Below, piece by piece: positions 1-5,801 of a stretch of 8,863 nt of DNA; positions within the stretch are counted from its first letter, which is position 1; each line of letters begins with the position of its first letter. This stretch comes from Minisyncoccota bacterium. Its GTDB lineage: Bacteria; Patescibacteriota; Minisyncoccia; Phycocordibacterales; JACZSL01. A program made the translations under genes and the position numbers. Where the stretch lies: contig JANQMM010000029.1 in NCBI GenBank assembly GCA_028280145.1, forward strand, positions 1 through 8,863. The letters run 5' to 3'. The notes below the pieces were generated by a model. That model did no database searches. It saw only the letters and a program-made list of their open reading frames with translations, and was not told where the DNA came from.

Positions 1-300
1 ACCTTCTGCTTCGACTCCTGAAAAAAGTGTTGGCGTCGTATTTGTCGGATTCGTGCATTTGCACATTTCACCAAGCGCAACACCATGCCGGCACACAAAC
101 TCTTCTCGAGAAGCAATTCTTCCCGTAAAGGTATCGCTTTTTAGTACAAAGTACCGTCGTGTTGTTTGCCACATGGTTGAATGAAGTGCCAGTGGTTTGA
201 ACGTACTCAGATCATCGTGGTCGATATTCCAAGTAACATCAAGCGTCGGGGCACATGTGGACACAACGCCAATGCGGTGTCCGTGGTAATATTCGTTCAT
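1..300 (-). CDS. Unrecognised protein, N-terminal 100 residues, runs off left edge
   Basis: An open frame on the minus strand runs from ATG at 300 to the window edge, 100 codons without a stop. The start is supported by GAGGT (307-311 on the plus strand as ACCTC), six bases before the ATG, and by a near-consensus promoter at 340-368. An in-frame TGA lies about ten codons upstream, so the gene cannot begin much earlier. The protein begins MNEYYHGHRIGVVSTCAPT and shows no signal peptide or membrane segment. It has four cysteines, including C-x-C around residues 80-82 after CRHG, followed by a Thr/Asn-rich stretch. I do not recognise the family and assign no function. It is divergent from the antiporter gene. 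Confidence that it is a real gene rests on the uninterrupted frame plus RBS plus promoter. Confidence 0.72.
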   Translation of the reverse strand, partial: MNEYYHGHRIGVVSTCAPTLDVTWNIDHDDLSTFKPLALHSTMWQTTRRYFVLKSDTFTGRIASREEFVCRHGVALGEMCKCTNPTNTTPTLFSGVEAEG

Positions 301-339
301 ACCGCGACCTCGCAATGCAAGTGATCAGAATCTACTGTC

Positions 340-368
340 GTTATATCCTCACGACTCGCAAAAGTCAA
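340..368 (-). promoter_or_regulatory. Sigma70-type promoter of the minus-strand gene
   Basis: Read on the minus strand: -35 TTGACT (368-363), a 17-bp spacer and -10 TATAAC (345-340). Each hexamer differs from consensus at one position. The expected transcription start near 333 leaves a leader of about 33 nt containing the GAGGT ribosome-binding site. Confidence 0.7.
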
Positions 369-390
369 TCAGGTCACAGAGAGACAACTT

Positions 391-399
391 TGCTATACT
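391..399 (+). promoter_or_regulatory. Extended -10 promoter of the antiporter gene, leaderless
   Basis: TGC followed by TATACT (394-399) is an extended -10 element. Seven bases separate it from the ATG at 407, so transcription should start at or next to the start codon. There is no good -35 at 17 bp (AGGTCA) and no ribosome-binding site. Its position only 23 bp from the divergent minus-strand -35 makes 340-399 a shared divergent control region. Confidence 0.55.
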
Positions 400-406
400 T
401 ACAGGC

Positions 407-1339
407 ATGGTTATTTTTTGGGCAACTGTTTTCGTAATTTCACTTATCTTTCTTGTAAAAGGAGCAGACTGGCTACTTGATTCCTCAGACAAGATCGGTC
501 GTGCCGCGGGCCTTTCTCCTTTCATCATCGGGGTGCTTATTGTGGGTTTGGGTACGTCTCTTCCCGAACTTGCTTCGTCCATTGCCGCGATTATCGCAGA
601 TACGCCGGAGATCGTGACCGCAAATGCCATCGGTTCCAATATTGCCAATATCTTTCTTGTCATTGGACTTGCCGCTGTGGTTGGCGGCGGACTTGGCGTC
701 TCAAAAAATCTCATTGACTTGGACATTCCGCTTCTTGCCATTGCCACAGCACTTTTTACCGGCATCGCGATCGATCAGAACATTGTTTTTGGGGAAGCGA
801 TCATTTTAATCGCACTTGTTGCTATTTACATAACGTATGTAGTTCAATACTCCGAGGAAAAAATGACGGAAGAAAAAAGCAAGCGACCAAAAGTGGCAAG
901 GCGCGATATACTTTTCTTTTTTATTGGGCTCGGTGCTCTGATCGGCGGTGCCAAATATCTGATCGACTCTGTTGTCGCTATTTCAGTTGAGTTGAATGTT
1001 GCAGTATCGGTGATCTCTCTTGTTGCAGTTGCTTTTGGTACATCACTTCCCGAGCTCATTGTTTCATTGAAGGCTGCAGTGAAAGGGCAAGCTGAGGTGG
1101 CTCTTGGTAATATTTTTGGCTCAAATGTGTTTAATTTGCTGATTGTGGTTGGTGTACCGGGTCTGTTTGCGACACTTCCAATTGATGACATTACGTTTAT
1201 GCTTGCGCTTCCGACAATGGTGGCGGCAACACTTCTGTTTTTGGTCTCAGGAATTTCCCGGAAGGTACACCCGTATGAAGGGGCAATGTATCTTGTTTTC
1301 TACCTGTTCTTCCTCGGCAAGATTTTTGGGATTATCTAA
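407..1339 (+). CDS. CaCA-family cation/Ca2+ antiporter (YrbG-like Na+/Ca2+ exchanger)
   Basis: An inner-membrane antiporter of 310 residues, the usual length for prokaryotic CaCA exchangers of ten helices. It probably exports Ca2+ in exchange for Na+ or H+. Both inverted alpha-repeats are intact: GLGTSLPELASS (residues 47-58) with NAIGSNIANIF (73-83), and AFGTSLPEL (209-217) with ALGNIFGSNVFN (232-243). The acidic ion ligands of the family are present as E54 and E216, with T50/S51 and T212/S213 beside them. The second repeat carries N243 where the archaeal NCX_Mj structure has an aspartate, so coordination is not identical and the ion pair cannot be fixed from sequence. A charged cytoplasmic loop (about residues 146-163, rich in Lys and Glu) separates the two halves. 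The ATG at 407 is chosen because it starts the first helix directly and lies just after the -10 element. Confidence 0.93.
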   Translation: MVIFWATVFVISLIFLVKGADWLLDSSDKIGRAAGLSPFIIGVLIVGLGTSLPELASSIAAIIADTPEIVTANAIGSNIANIFLVIGLAAVVGGGLGVSKNLIDLDIPLLAIATALFTGIAIDQNIVFGEAIILIALVAIYITYVVQYSEEKMTEEKSKRPKVARRDILFFFIGLGALIGGAKYLIDSVVAISVELNVAVSVISLVAVAFGTSLPELIVSLKAAVKGQAEVALGNIFGSNVFNLLIVVGVPGLFATLPIDDITFMLALPTMVAATLLFLVSGISRKVHPYEGAMYLVFYLFFLGKIFGII

Positions 1340-1370
1340 CATCAGGAGACGCTAGATGTCTCCTGGTGTT
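1338..1370 (+). terminator. Hairpin at the antiporter stop codon, weak terminator or attenuator
   Basis: A 13-bp stem with one G-U pair (1338-1350 with 1358-1370) and a 7-nt loop overlaps the TAA stop of the antiporter gene. No U-tract follows (ATAGTAATG), so intrinsic termination would be inefficient. The 3' arm runs into the murD extended -10 element, so the hairpin may separate the two transcription units or protect the 3' end of the antiporter mRNA. Confidence 0.45.
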
Positions 1371-1375
1371 ATAGT
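1367..1375 (+). promoter_or_regulatory. Extended -10 promoter of murD, leaderless
   Basis: TGT followed by TATAGT (1370-1375) is an extended -10 with six bases left before the murD ATG at 1382. No Shine-Dalgarno sequence is visible, because the space is taken by the promoter and the preceding hairpin. This predicts a leaderless murD mRNA. Confidence 0.5.
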
Positions 1376-1381
1376 AATGTC

Positions 1382-2707
1382 ATGAATGATCACTGTAGTT
1401 ATTTCAGAGACAAAAAAATAACCGTCATGGGCCTTGGTTTGCTTGGCCGAGGTGTGGGTGATAGTCGCTTTTTGGCTGAATGTGGCGCCAAGCTTATCAT
1501 TACAGATCGTAAAAACTCGGAAGAACTTGCAACATCTGTACGAGAGTTGGAGGGTTTTAATAATATTACATTCGTACTTGGAGAACATCGAAAAGAAGAT
1601 TTCATCGATCGCGATTTTATTCTTAAAGCCGCAAGCGTACCGCTTCATTCGGAATTTATTGCGACCGCTGAAGAACACCATGTGCCGGTTGAAATGAGTG
1701 CCAGCCTTGTTGCAAAGCTCTCACGCGCAACAATCGTTGGTGTGACAGGGACACGCGGAAAATCAACCGTAACACAGCTCATTTATCACGTTCTACAAAA
1801 ACAAAAAAGGCCTGTGCATCTTGCCGGCAATGTGCGTGGCATTGCAACGCTTCCGATACTGAAAGAGGTTACGGAGGGCGATATTGTTGTGATGGAGCTT
1901 GACTCTTGGCAGTTGCAAGGATTCGGCACATCACATCAAAGTCCTCACATAAGCGTGTTTACAGCATTTTTTCCCGATCATCTTGATTACTATAAAGACA
2001 TGCAGACATATTTCAATGACAAAGCAAATATATTCAAGTATCAAAAAAGTACCGATATTCTTGTTATGTCGCCACAGGCACGAATAGCGATCGATACATA
2101 TTACCAGGGGCCAATAAATAGCGAAAAGATCGTTATCGACCCGCTTCCGATACACAACAGACAACTTTCAGGAGTACATAACAAGTACAATGCGGCGTGT
2201 GCATTTGAGGTGGCAAAACAATTAGGTATGGAGCAAAAGGATATTCTGGAGGCGATCGATACGTTTGAGGGTGTCGAGGGACGTTTACAGTTTGTGAGGA
2301 ATATTAAGGGAGTCAGTATCTACAATGACAACAACGCAACAACACCTGATGCCACTATTGCGGGACTGAAAGCACTTTCTCGAGATCGTAGTATCGTGCT
2401 CATAATAGGCGGCAGTGACAAAGGTCTTGATATGTCGGAACTTGTATCAGAAATTCCAAAGCATTGTAAGGGCATCGTGCTCTTTGAGGGGAAAGGGACT
2501 GAAAGGATCCGCTCACAGATACACGCGCTTGATGGTGTTGTGGTAAAAGAATCAGTAGATCTGGAACAAACCATTCAGTACGCCCTCAGCATGGCACAAG
2601 AAGGAGATGTAATACTGTACAGTCCCGCCTTTGCGTCTTTCGGGGCATTCAAAAATGAATACGATCGCAATGACCAATTCCTCAACATAATCAACACCTT
2701 GGCCTAG
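1382..2707 (+). CDS. murD: UDP-N-acetylmuramoyl-L-alanine--D-glutamate ligase
   Basis: A cytoplasmic Mur ligase that adds D-glutamate to UDP-MurNAc-L-Ala using ATP. Its 441 residues match the family length. The N-terminal substrate domain starts with a Rossmann-like glycine motif (MGLGLLGRGVG). The ATP loop is GTRGKST (123-129), with Arg where most MurD have Asn. ELDSWQL (172-178) is the equivalent of ELSSFQL. HLDYY (200-204) is followed by K214, the expected carbamylated lysine, in DKANIF. The linker to the C-terminal domain has YNDNNAT (314-320) where Escherichia coli MurD has NDSKAT, so the usual lysine is Asn here. GGSDKGLD and SPAFASFGAF (414-423) complete the D-Glu ligase signature that separates MurD from MurC, MurE and MurF. 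The last codons and the TAG stop lie inside a 31-bp repeat that recurs at the end of the downstream transposase gene. Confidence 0.93.
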   Translation: MNDHCSYFRDKKITVMGLGLLGRGVGDSRFLAECGAKLIITDRKNSEELATSVRELEGFNNITFVLGEHRKEDFIDRDFILKAASVPLHSEFIATAEEHHVPVEMSASLVAKLSRATIVGVTGTRGKSTVTQLIYHVLQKQKRPVHLAGNVRGIATLPILKEVTEGDIVVMELDSWQLQGFGTSHQSPHISVFTAFFPDHLDYYKDMQTYFNDKANIFKYQKSTDILVMSPQARIAIDTYYQGPINSEKIVIDPLPIHNRQLSGVHNKYNAACAFEVAKQLGMEQKDILEAIDTFEGVEGRLQFVRNIKGVSIYNDNNATTPDATIAGLKALSRDRSIVLIIGGSDKGLDMSELVSEIPKHCKGIVLFEGKGTERIRSQIHALDGVVVKESVDLEQTIQYALSMAQEGDVILYSPAFASFGAFKNEYDRNDQFLNIINTLA

Positions 2708-2730
2708 ATACGTTCTAGGCCAGGGTGGTT
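2700..2730 (+). repeat. REP-like 31-bp direct repeat, left copy (murD end)
   Basis: Identical over 31 bp to 3342-3372. The core (2701-2721) is a perfect palindrome with 8-nt arms GGCCTAGA and TCTAGGCC around the loop TACGT. It is followed by the constant tail AGGGTGGTT. The first arm contains the TAG stop codon of murD. Exact match by direct reading. Confidence 0.95.
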
Positions 2731-2788
2731 TCGGTCTTTCGAAATATAAGGTATATTCTTATGGTCACTAGAAGGGAAATCTCTATGA

Positions 2789-3349
2789 GTGAAATACATA
2801 ACAGGAGAATATTACCACGTCTATAATCGCGGGACAGACAAGCGAAAGGTCTTTCAGACAAAACAGGATTACACCAGGTTTCTCAACTCATTGAATGTAT
2901 TTAATACTTTTGATCGAGTAGACCATACAAACAGAATTTTGTCGAATTCTGGCCTAGAACGTATCTCGACCAATTTGGATTCTATTGTTGAGGTCGTGGA
3001 TTACTGTCTCATGCCAAATCATTTCCATTTGATACTCAAGCAGTTGAAAGATGATGGAATATCTAAGTTTACGCAGAAGGTTAGTATCGCACATACTCAA
3101 TATTTCAATTTGAAATATGATCGAAGTGGTGTTCTGTTTCAGGGTAGAACGAAGGCAAAACATGTTAATTCTCAAGAATACTATCAATATCTTATAGACT
3201 ACGTTTACTTTAATCCCATTGACCTTATTGAGTCGGGATGGAAAGAAAACGGGATTAGGGATATAAATAAGGTTATTGATTTCTTGGACAATTATCGGTG
3301 GACGAGTGGAAAAAATCATGTCAGGTTCAAAGATCAACTCGTGGCCTAG
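2789..3349 (+). CDS. REP-associated tyrosine transposase (RAYT), IS200-like Y1 HUH nuclease
   Basis: A single-stranded DNA nuclease/transposase of 186 residues. Family hallmarks are GEYYHVYNRGTDKR near the N terminus (residues 6-19), the metal-binding HUH motif in MPNHFHLIL (H78 and H80), a GVLFQGR block, and EYYQYLIDYVYFNP (130-143). The catalytic tyrosine is most likely one of the tyrosines in that last block. GTG at 2789 is the start because TGA lies immediately upstream in frame (2786-2788). GAAGGG at 2771-2776 is a distant but plausible ribosome-binding site. The gene lies in the same orientation as murD and murC and appears intact. Its last codons (LVA, then TAG) come from the right-hand repeat. 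It looks more AT-rich than the flanking mur genes, which would fit arrival by transfer. An inverted copy of the palindrome is embedded in its coding sequence at 2951-2971. Confidence 0.9.
   Translation: MKYITGEYYHVYNRGTDKRKVFQTKQDYTRFLNSLNVFNTFDRVDHTNRILSNSGLERISTNLDSIVEVVDYCLMPNHFHLILKQLKDDGISKFTQKVSIAHTQYFNLKYDRSGVLFQGRTKAKHVNSQEYYQYLIDYVYFNPIDLIESGWKENGIRDINKVIDFLDNYRWTSGKNHVRFKDQLVA
2951..2971 (-). repeat. Inverted, slightly diverged palindrome copy inside the RAYT gene
   Basis: GGCCTAGAACGTATCT (2951-2966) is the exact reverse complement of 2706-2721 and of the same part of the right repeat. The remaining bases (CGACC) match the palindrome with two mismatches, so a hairpin with 8-nt arms and loop ACGTA can still form. 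It encodes about seven residues around SGLERIS, so it is a third REP-like hairpin within the reading frame. A 16-bp exact match is unlikely by chance in a window this size. Confidence 0.75.
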
Positions 3350-3372
3350 ATACGTTCTAGGCCAGGGTGGTT
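3342..3372 (+). repeat. REP-like 31-bp direct repeat, right copy (murC start)
   Basis: Perfect copy of 2700-2730. Its first arm supplies the TAG stop of the transposase (3347-3349). Its tail supplies AGGG (3364-3367), five bases before the murC ATG at 3373, and so acts as the murC ribosome-binding site. The palindrome occupies 3343-3363. Confidence 0.95.
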
Positions 3373-4680
3373 ATGAAAATGGATGTAAGTAAGATACAAA
3401 AAGTGCATTTTATTGGTATTGGGGGCATCGGTCTTTCGGCTATTGCGCGTATGATGCTCATGGAAGGCAAAACAGTGACCGGCTCTGAGCTATCACCCGG
3501 GCTTGTAACCGAGGTTTTAAGTGATGCGGGTGCAACGATATTTGAAGGACATGCGGAAGAGAATCTTACGGAAGACACGGATCTGGTCATTTATACGATC
3601 GCGGTCCCTGATGATAATCCGGAATATAGAAAAGCAAAAGACCTGGATATTTCGATGATGACATACCCTGAGGCGCTTGGGGCTCTTTCGAAGGGTAAGT
3701 ACGCTATCGCAGTTGCGGGGACACACGGCAAAACGACAACAACAGGAATGATCGCGCAAGTGATGCTTGAGGCGGGACGTGATCCGTCAGTGGTGATTGG
3801 TAGCTTTCTTAAAGGCTATAAGAGCAATTTCTTAGCCGGAAAAAGTGATCTACTGATCGCTGAGAGTTGCGAATACAGACGTTCTTTTTTGCATATGAAT
3901 CCTAATATTTTGGTGATCACAAATATCGAAGAAGAACACCTTGATTATTATACAGACCTTAAAGATATCCAAAGTGCCTTTATTGAACTCGTAAAGAAGA
4001 TTCCTGAAGATGGATACTTGGTTTGTAACCCGAAAGACCCACATGTCATGCCTGTTGTAAAAGAAGCATTTTGCCACATTGTCGATTACACAATGGAGAA
4101 ACTTTTTTTCGAGTTGCAGGTACCGGGAGAGCACAACGTTGAAAATGCCAAAGCGGCAATTGCGGTAACACATCTGCTTGACGTGCCGCGCGAAAGCATT
4201 ACCGAAACACTCACTCGCTTTTCCGGCACATGGCGAAGGGCTGATCGTTTGGGAGAAACAAAGAAAGGAGCCCTTGTATACGACGACTATGCTCATCATC
4301 CTGATGAGGTAAAAACAACGCTCAAAGGTTTTAAAGAACGATTTTCCGATAAAAAAATCGTCGTAGCATTCCAGCCACATCTCTACTCGCGCACAAAAAT
4401 TCTTTTCAACGATTTTGTAAATGCCTTTGCATACGCAGACGAGATCATTATCCTTCCTATTTATGCCGCACGCGAAAAAGAAGATGAAACGATCAACGCT
4501 GTTATGTTACGAGATGCGCTTAGCAAGAAAAATCCAAAAACGCTCTATATACCGGATTATTACGAACTCGAACAACATTTAGATACTGAATACGGTCGCG
4601 GAGATCTTATTATCACAATGGGAGCCGGCCCTATTAACCAAGTAGCTGAAAACCTAACAGTGTGGCAAAAAGAGACATAA
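3373..4680 (+). CDS. murC: UDP-N-acetylmuramate--L-alanine ligase
   Basis: The first amino-acid-adding Mur ligase. It joins L-Ala to UDP-MurNAc with ATP in the cytoplasm, and its product is the substrate of MurD. Visible motifs are HFIGIGGIGLSAIA (glycine loop G15-G20), the ATP loop GTHGKTTT (116-123), a TNIEEEHLDYY block (H189), GEHNVENA (252-259), GTWRRADRLGE, YDDYAHHPDEV (303-313), FQPHLYSRTK and a C-terminal GAGPINQVAENL. The set identifies MurC rather than another Mur ligase. At 435 residues it is short for MurC. The shortening lies in the central domain: only 12 residues separate VD (237-238) from PGEHN, where E. coli has about 40. ATG at 3373 is preferred because AGGG is five bases upstream. 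GTG at 3367 (two residues longer) and ATG at 3379 are alternatives. Confidence 0.93.
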   Translation: MKMDVSKIQKVHFIGIGGIGLSAIARMMLMEGKTVTGSELSPGLVTEVLSDAGATIFEGHAEENLTEDTDLVIYTIAVPDDNPEYRKAKDLDISMMTYPEALGALSKGKYAIAVAGTHGKTTTTGMIAQVMLEAGRDPSVVIGSFLKGYKSNFLAGKSDLLIAESCEYRRSFLHMNPNILVITNIEEEHLDYYTDLKDIQSAFIELVKKIPEDGYLVCNPKDPHVMPVVKEAFCHIVDYTMEKLFFELQVPGEHNVENAKAAIAVTHLLDVPRESITETLTRFSGTWRRADRLGETKKGALVYDDYAHHPDEVKTTLKGFKERFSDKKIVVAFQPHLYSRTKILFNDFVNAFAYADEIIILPIYAAREKEDETINAVMLRDALSKKNPKTLYIPDYYELEQHLDTEYGRGDLIITMGAGPINQVAENLTVWQKET

Positions 4681-4727
4681 TCCTTTACAAAGTTTTCAAA
4701 TGAAGTTGAGCTGAGCTCACTTGCTGA

Positions 4728-4757
4728 TAGCCGGGCGAAAGCCCGGCTACTCTTTTT
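4728..4757 (+). terminator. Rho-independent terminator after murC
   Basis: A perfect 9-bp stem (TAGCCGGGC with GCCCGGCTA) closed by a GAAA tetraloop is followed by CTCTTTTT. It ends the murD-RAYT-murC unit 48 bases after the murC stop. The 47 bases between hold nothing recognisable. Confidence 0.9.
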
Positions 4758-4766
4758 ATACAGAAC

Positions 4767-4775
4767 TGTTAGTAT
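4767..4775 (+). promoter_or_regulatory. Extended -10 promoter of rsmI, leaderless
   Basis: TGT followed by TAGTAT (4770-4775), then six bases to the ATG at 4782, the same spacing as at murD. No -35 is evident at 17 bp (CTACTC), and no Shine-Dalgarno sequence fits between the terminator and the start codon. A leaderless transcript is predicted. Confidence 0.45.
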
Positions 4776-4781
4776 GCATGT

Positions 4782-5465
4782 ATGACAAAGCTCTATATAG
4801 TCGCAACACCAATCGGGAACCTTGAAGATATCACGTATCGGGCGGTGCGTGTGCTTTCCGAGGTCGACCTTATTCTCTGCGAAGATACTCGAATTACCAA
4901 GCGCTTACTTGATAAATACGGCATCAACACGCCGCTTGAAAGCTATCACGCGCATACTTCAGAAGGAAAGCATAAATATATTCTTGACGTCGTGCTCGGT
5001 AAAAAAGATGTTGCACTTGTCTCTGATGCTGGAACACCTACCATTTCTGATCCGGGAGTAAAGATAATCGAACTTGTACGTGCTCATCCGGAATTGGAAG
5101 TCGAGATCATAACTGTTCCCGGAGCAAGCGCCGTCACTTCAGCTCTTTCCATATCGGGATTGCCATCCTCTGAATTTTTATTCTTGGGTTTCCTTCCACA
5201 TAAAAAGGGACGTAAAACACTTTTCGAAGAGATCGCTCAGAACAAACGAACGGTAGCTTTCTATGAGTCGCCACATCGTATACAGAAAACACTTAAACGT
5301 TTGGAGGAGTCACTTGATGAAAAAAGAGAGGTCGTGGTCGCCCGTGAGCTTACAAAAATACACGAACAGACCATTCGAGGGTCTGCCCGAGAAGTCGGCC
5401 TTTATTTCGAGTCACACCCCGAGAAGGTGAAAGGGGAGTTTGTGGTCATCGTAAGTGCTCGCTAG
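4782..5465 (+). CDS. rsmI: 16S rRNA (cytidine-1402 2'-O)-methyltransferase
   Basis: An SAM-dependent methyltransferase that 2'-O-methylates C1402 in the decoding centre of 16S rRNA. The tetrapyrrole-methylase fold is evident: ATPIGNLEDIT (8-18), CEDTR (33-37), SDAGTPTISDPG (81-92), VPGASAVTSALSISGLP with the following FLGFLPHKKG, and FYESPHR. ARELTKIHEQTIRG near the end is typical of RsmI. At 227 residues it has the whole catalytic core but lacks the C-terminal extension of about 50 residues found in E. coli RsmI (286 residues). It stops at 5465 after a natural end (FVVIVSAR), so this looks like a compact form, not a truncation. It is separated from murC by a strong terminator and has its own -10 element. 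Confidence 0.95.
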   Translation: MTKLYIVATPIGNLEDITYRAVRVLSEVDLILCEDTRITKRLLDKYGINTPLESYHAHTSEGKHKYILDVVLGKKDVALVSDAGTPTISDPGVKIIELVRAHPELEVEIITVPGASAVTSALSISGLPSSEFLFLGFLPHKKGRKTLFEEIAQNKRTVAFYESPHRIQKTLKRLEESLDEKREVVVARELTKIHEQTIRGSAREVGLYFESHPEKVKGEFVVIVSAR

Positions 5466-5483
5466 ATTGCGGGCATATTTTAA

Positions 5484-5493
5484 GCTATACTTA
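5484..5493 (+). promoter_or_regulatory. GCTATACTTA promoter element upstream of the 92-aa gene
   Basis: TATACT (5486-5491) is a good -10 inside the ten-base string GCTATACTTA, which also precedes the antiporter and VirD4-like genes. The predicted start is near 5498, giving a leader of about 25 nt to the ATG at 5523. No convincing -35 or Shine-Dalgarno sequence is visible. Confidence 0.45.
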
Positions 5494-5522
5494 ATGCGAT
5501 ATATTGAGATAGAGTCTGGTTT

Positions 5523-5801
5523 ATGACAAAGGATGTAGGGATTTTGATACTTGGATTATTGGTTGCCGCAACACCATTTCTTGGCTTTCCGACAAGTTAT
5601 GAAAGCATTATTTTTGTTGTTGCCGGTCTTGCCATAGCTATGTTGGCATTTCTTATTCGAGGTGATTTTGATCTATTCTCAATTGAACGGAATACGGATA
5701 CGTTTGTAGAGAACGGTACACAAAAGAACGCCGTCGTTGGTGACGGCATTCATACAGAGGGGACGGAGCACGATCATGGCAAGGAAGAGTCGACACATTA
5801 G
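5523..5801 (+). CDS. Small membrane protein, two helices and hydrophilic tail
   Basis: A 92-residue protein of unrecognised family. Two hydrophobic segments (about residues 5-22 and 28-46) are separated by a short loop (GFPTSYES), which makes an inner-membrane hairpin. The remaining 46 residues are hydrophilic and end in a stretch rich in His, Glu, Asp and Gly (GIHTEGTEHDHGKEESTH), presumably cytoplasmic. There is no cleavable signal. Its last 26 bases overlap the start of the DUF4015 gene in another frame, so the two are probably translated together and may work together at the membrane. That partnership is inference from position only. ATG at 5523 is the first start of the frame and no strong ribosome-binding site precedes it. 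The His-rich tail could bind metal, but nothing shows this. Confidence 0.75.
   Translation: MTKDVGILILGLLVAATPFLGFPTSYESIIFVVAGLAIAMLAFLIRGDFDLFSIERNTDTFVENGTQKNAVVGDGIHTEGTEHDHGKEESTH

Larger units (their letters stand above)
2700..3372 (+). mobile_element. RAYT/REP mobile unit inserted between murD and murC
   Basis: A transposase gene is enclosed by two perfect 31-bp direct repeats, giving a 642-bp repeating unit (one repeat plus the interior). The interior starts at 2731, with a short AT-rich leader before the gene, and ends in the right repeat, which forms the end of the gene. Removing one unit would rejoin murD to murC with a single palindrome between them, which I infer is the ancestral arrangement. 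Single-strand transposases of the IS200/RAYT kind recognise hairpins in one orientation on the active strand, which fits two palindromes in the same orientation. The exact ends cannot be fixed without an empty-site relative. Confidence 0.8.

Noticed and set aside
255..437. 60-codon plus-strand frame across the divergent promoter region
   Set aside because: It covers both promoters and the start of two better-supported genes. No ribosome-binding site or family resemblance.
2700..3372. CRISPR-like array
   Set aside because: Only two direct copies 642 bp apart with a transposase between them; no regular spacers.
3850..4380. Long minus-strand frame opposite murC
   Set aside because: Shadow of the murC coding frame. 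It has a Cys/Phe-rich composition and no start signals.
5494..5526. Ten-codon upstream frame whose stop overlaps the ATG at 5523
   Set aside because: The ATG is only two bases after the -10 element, so transcription should start downstream of it.
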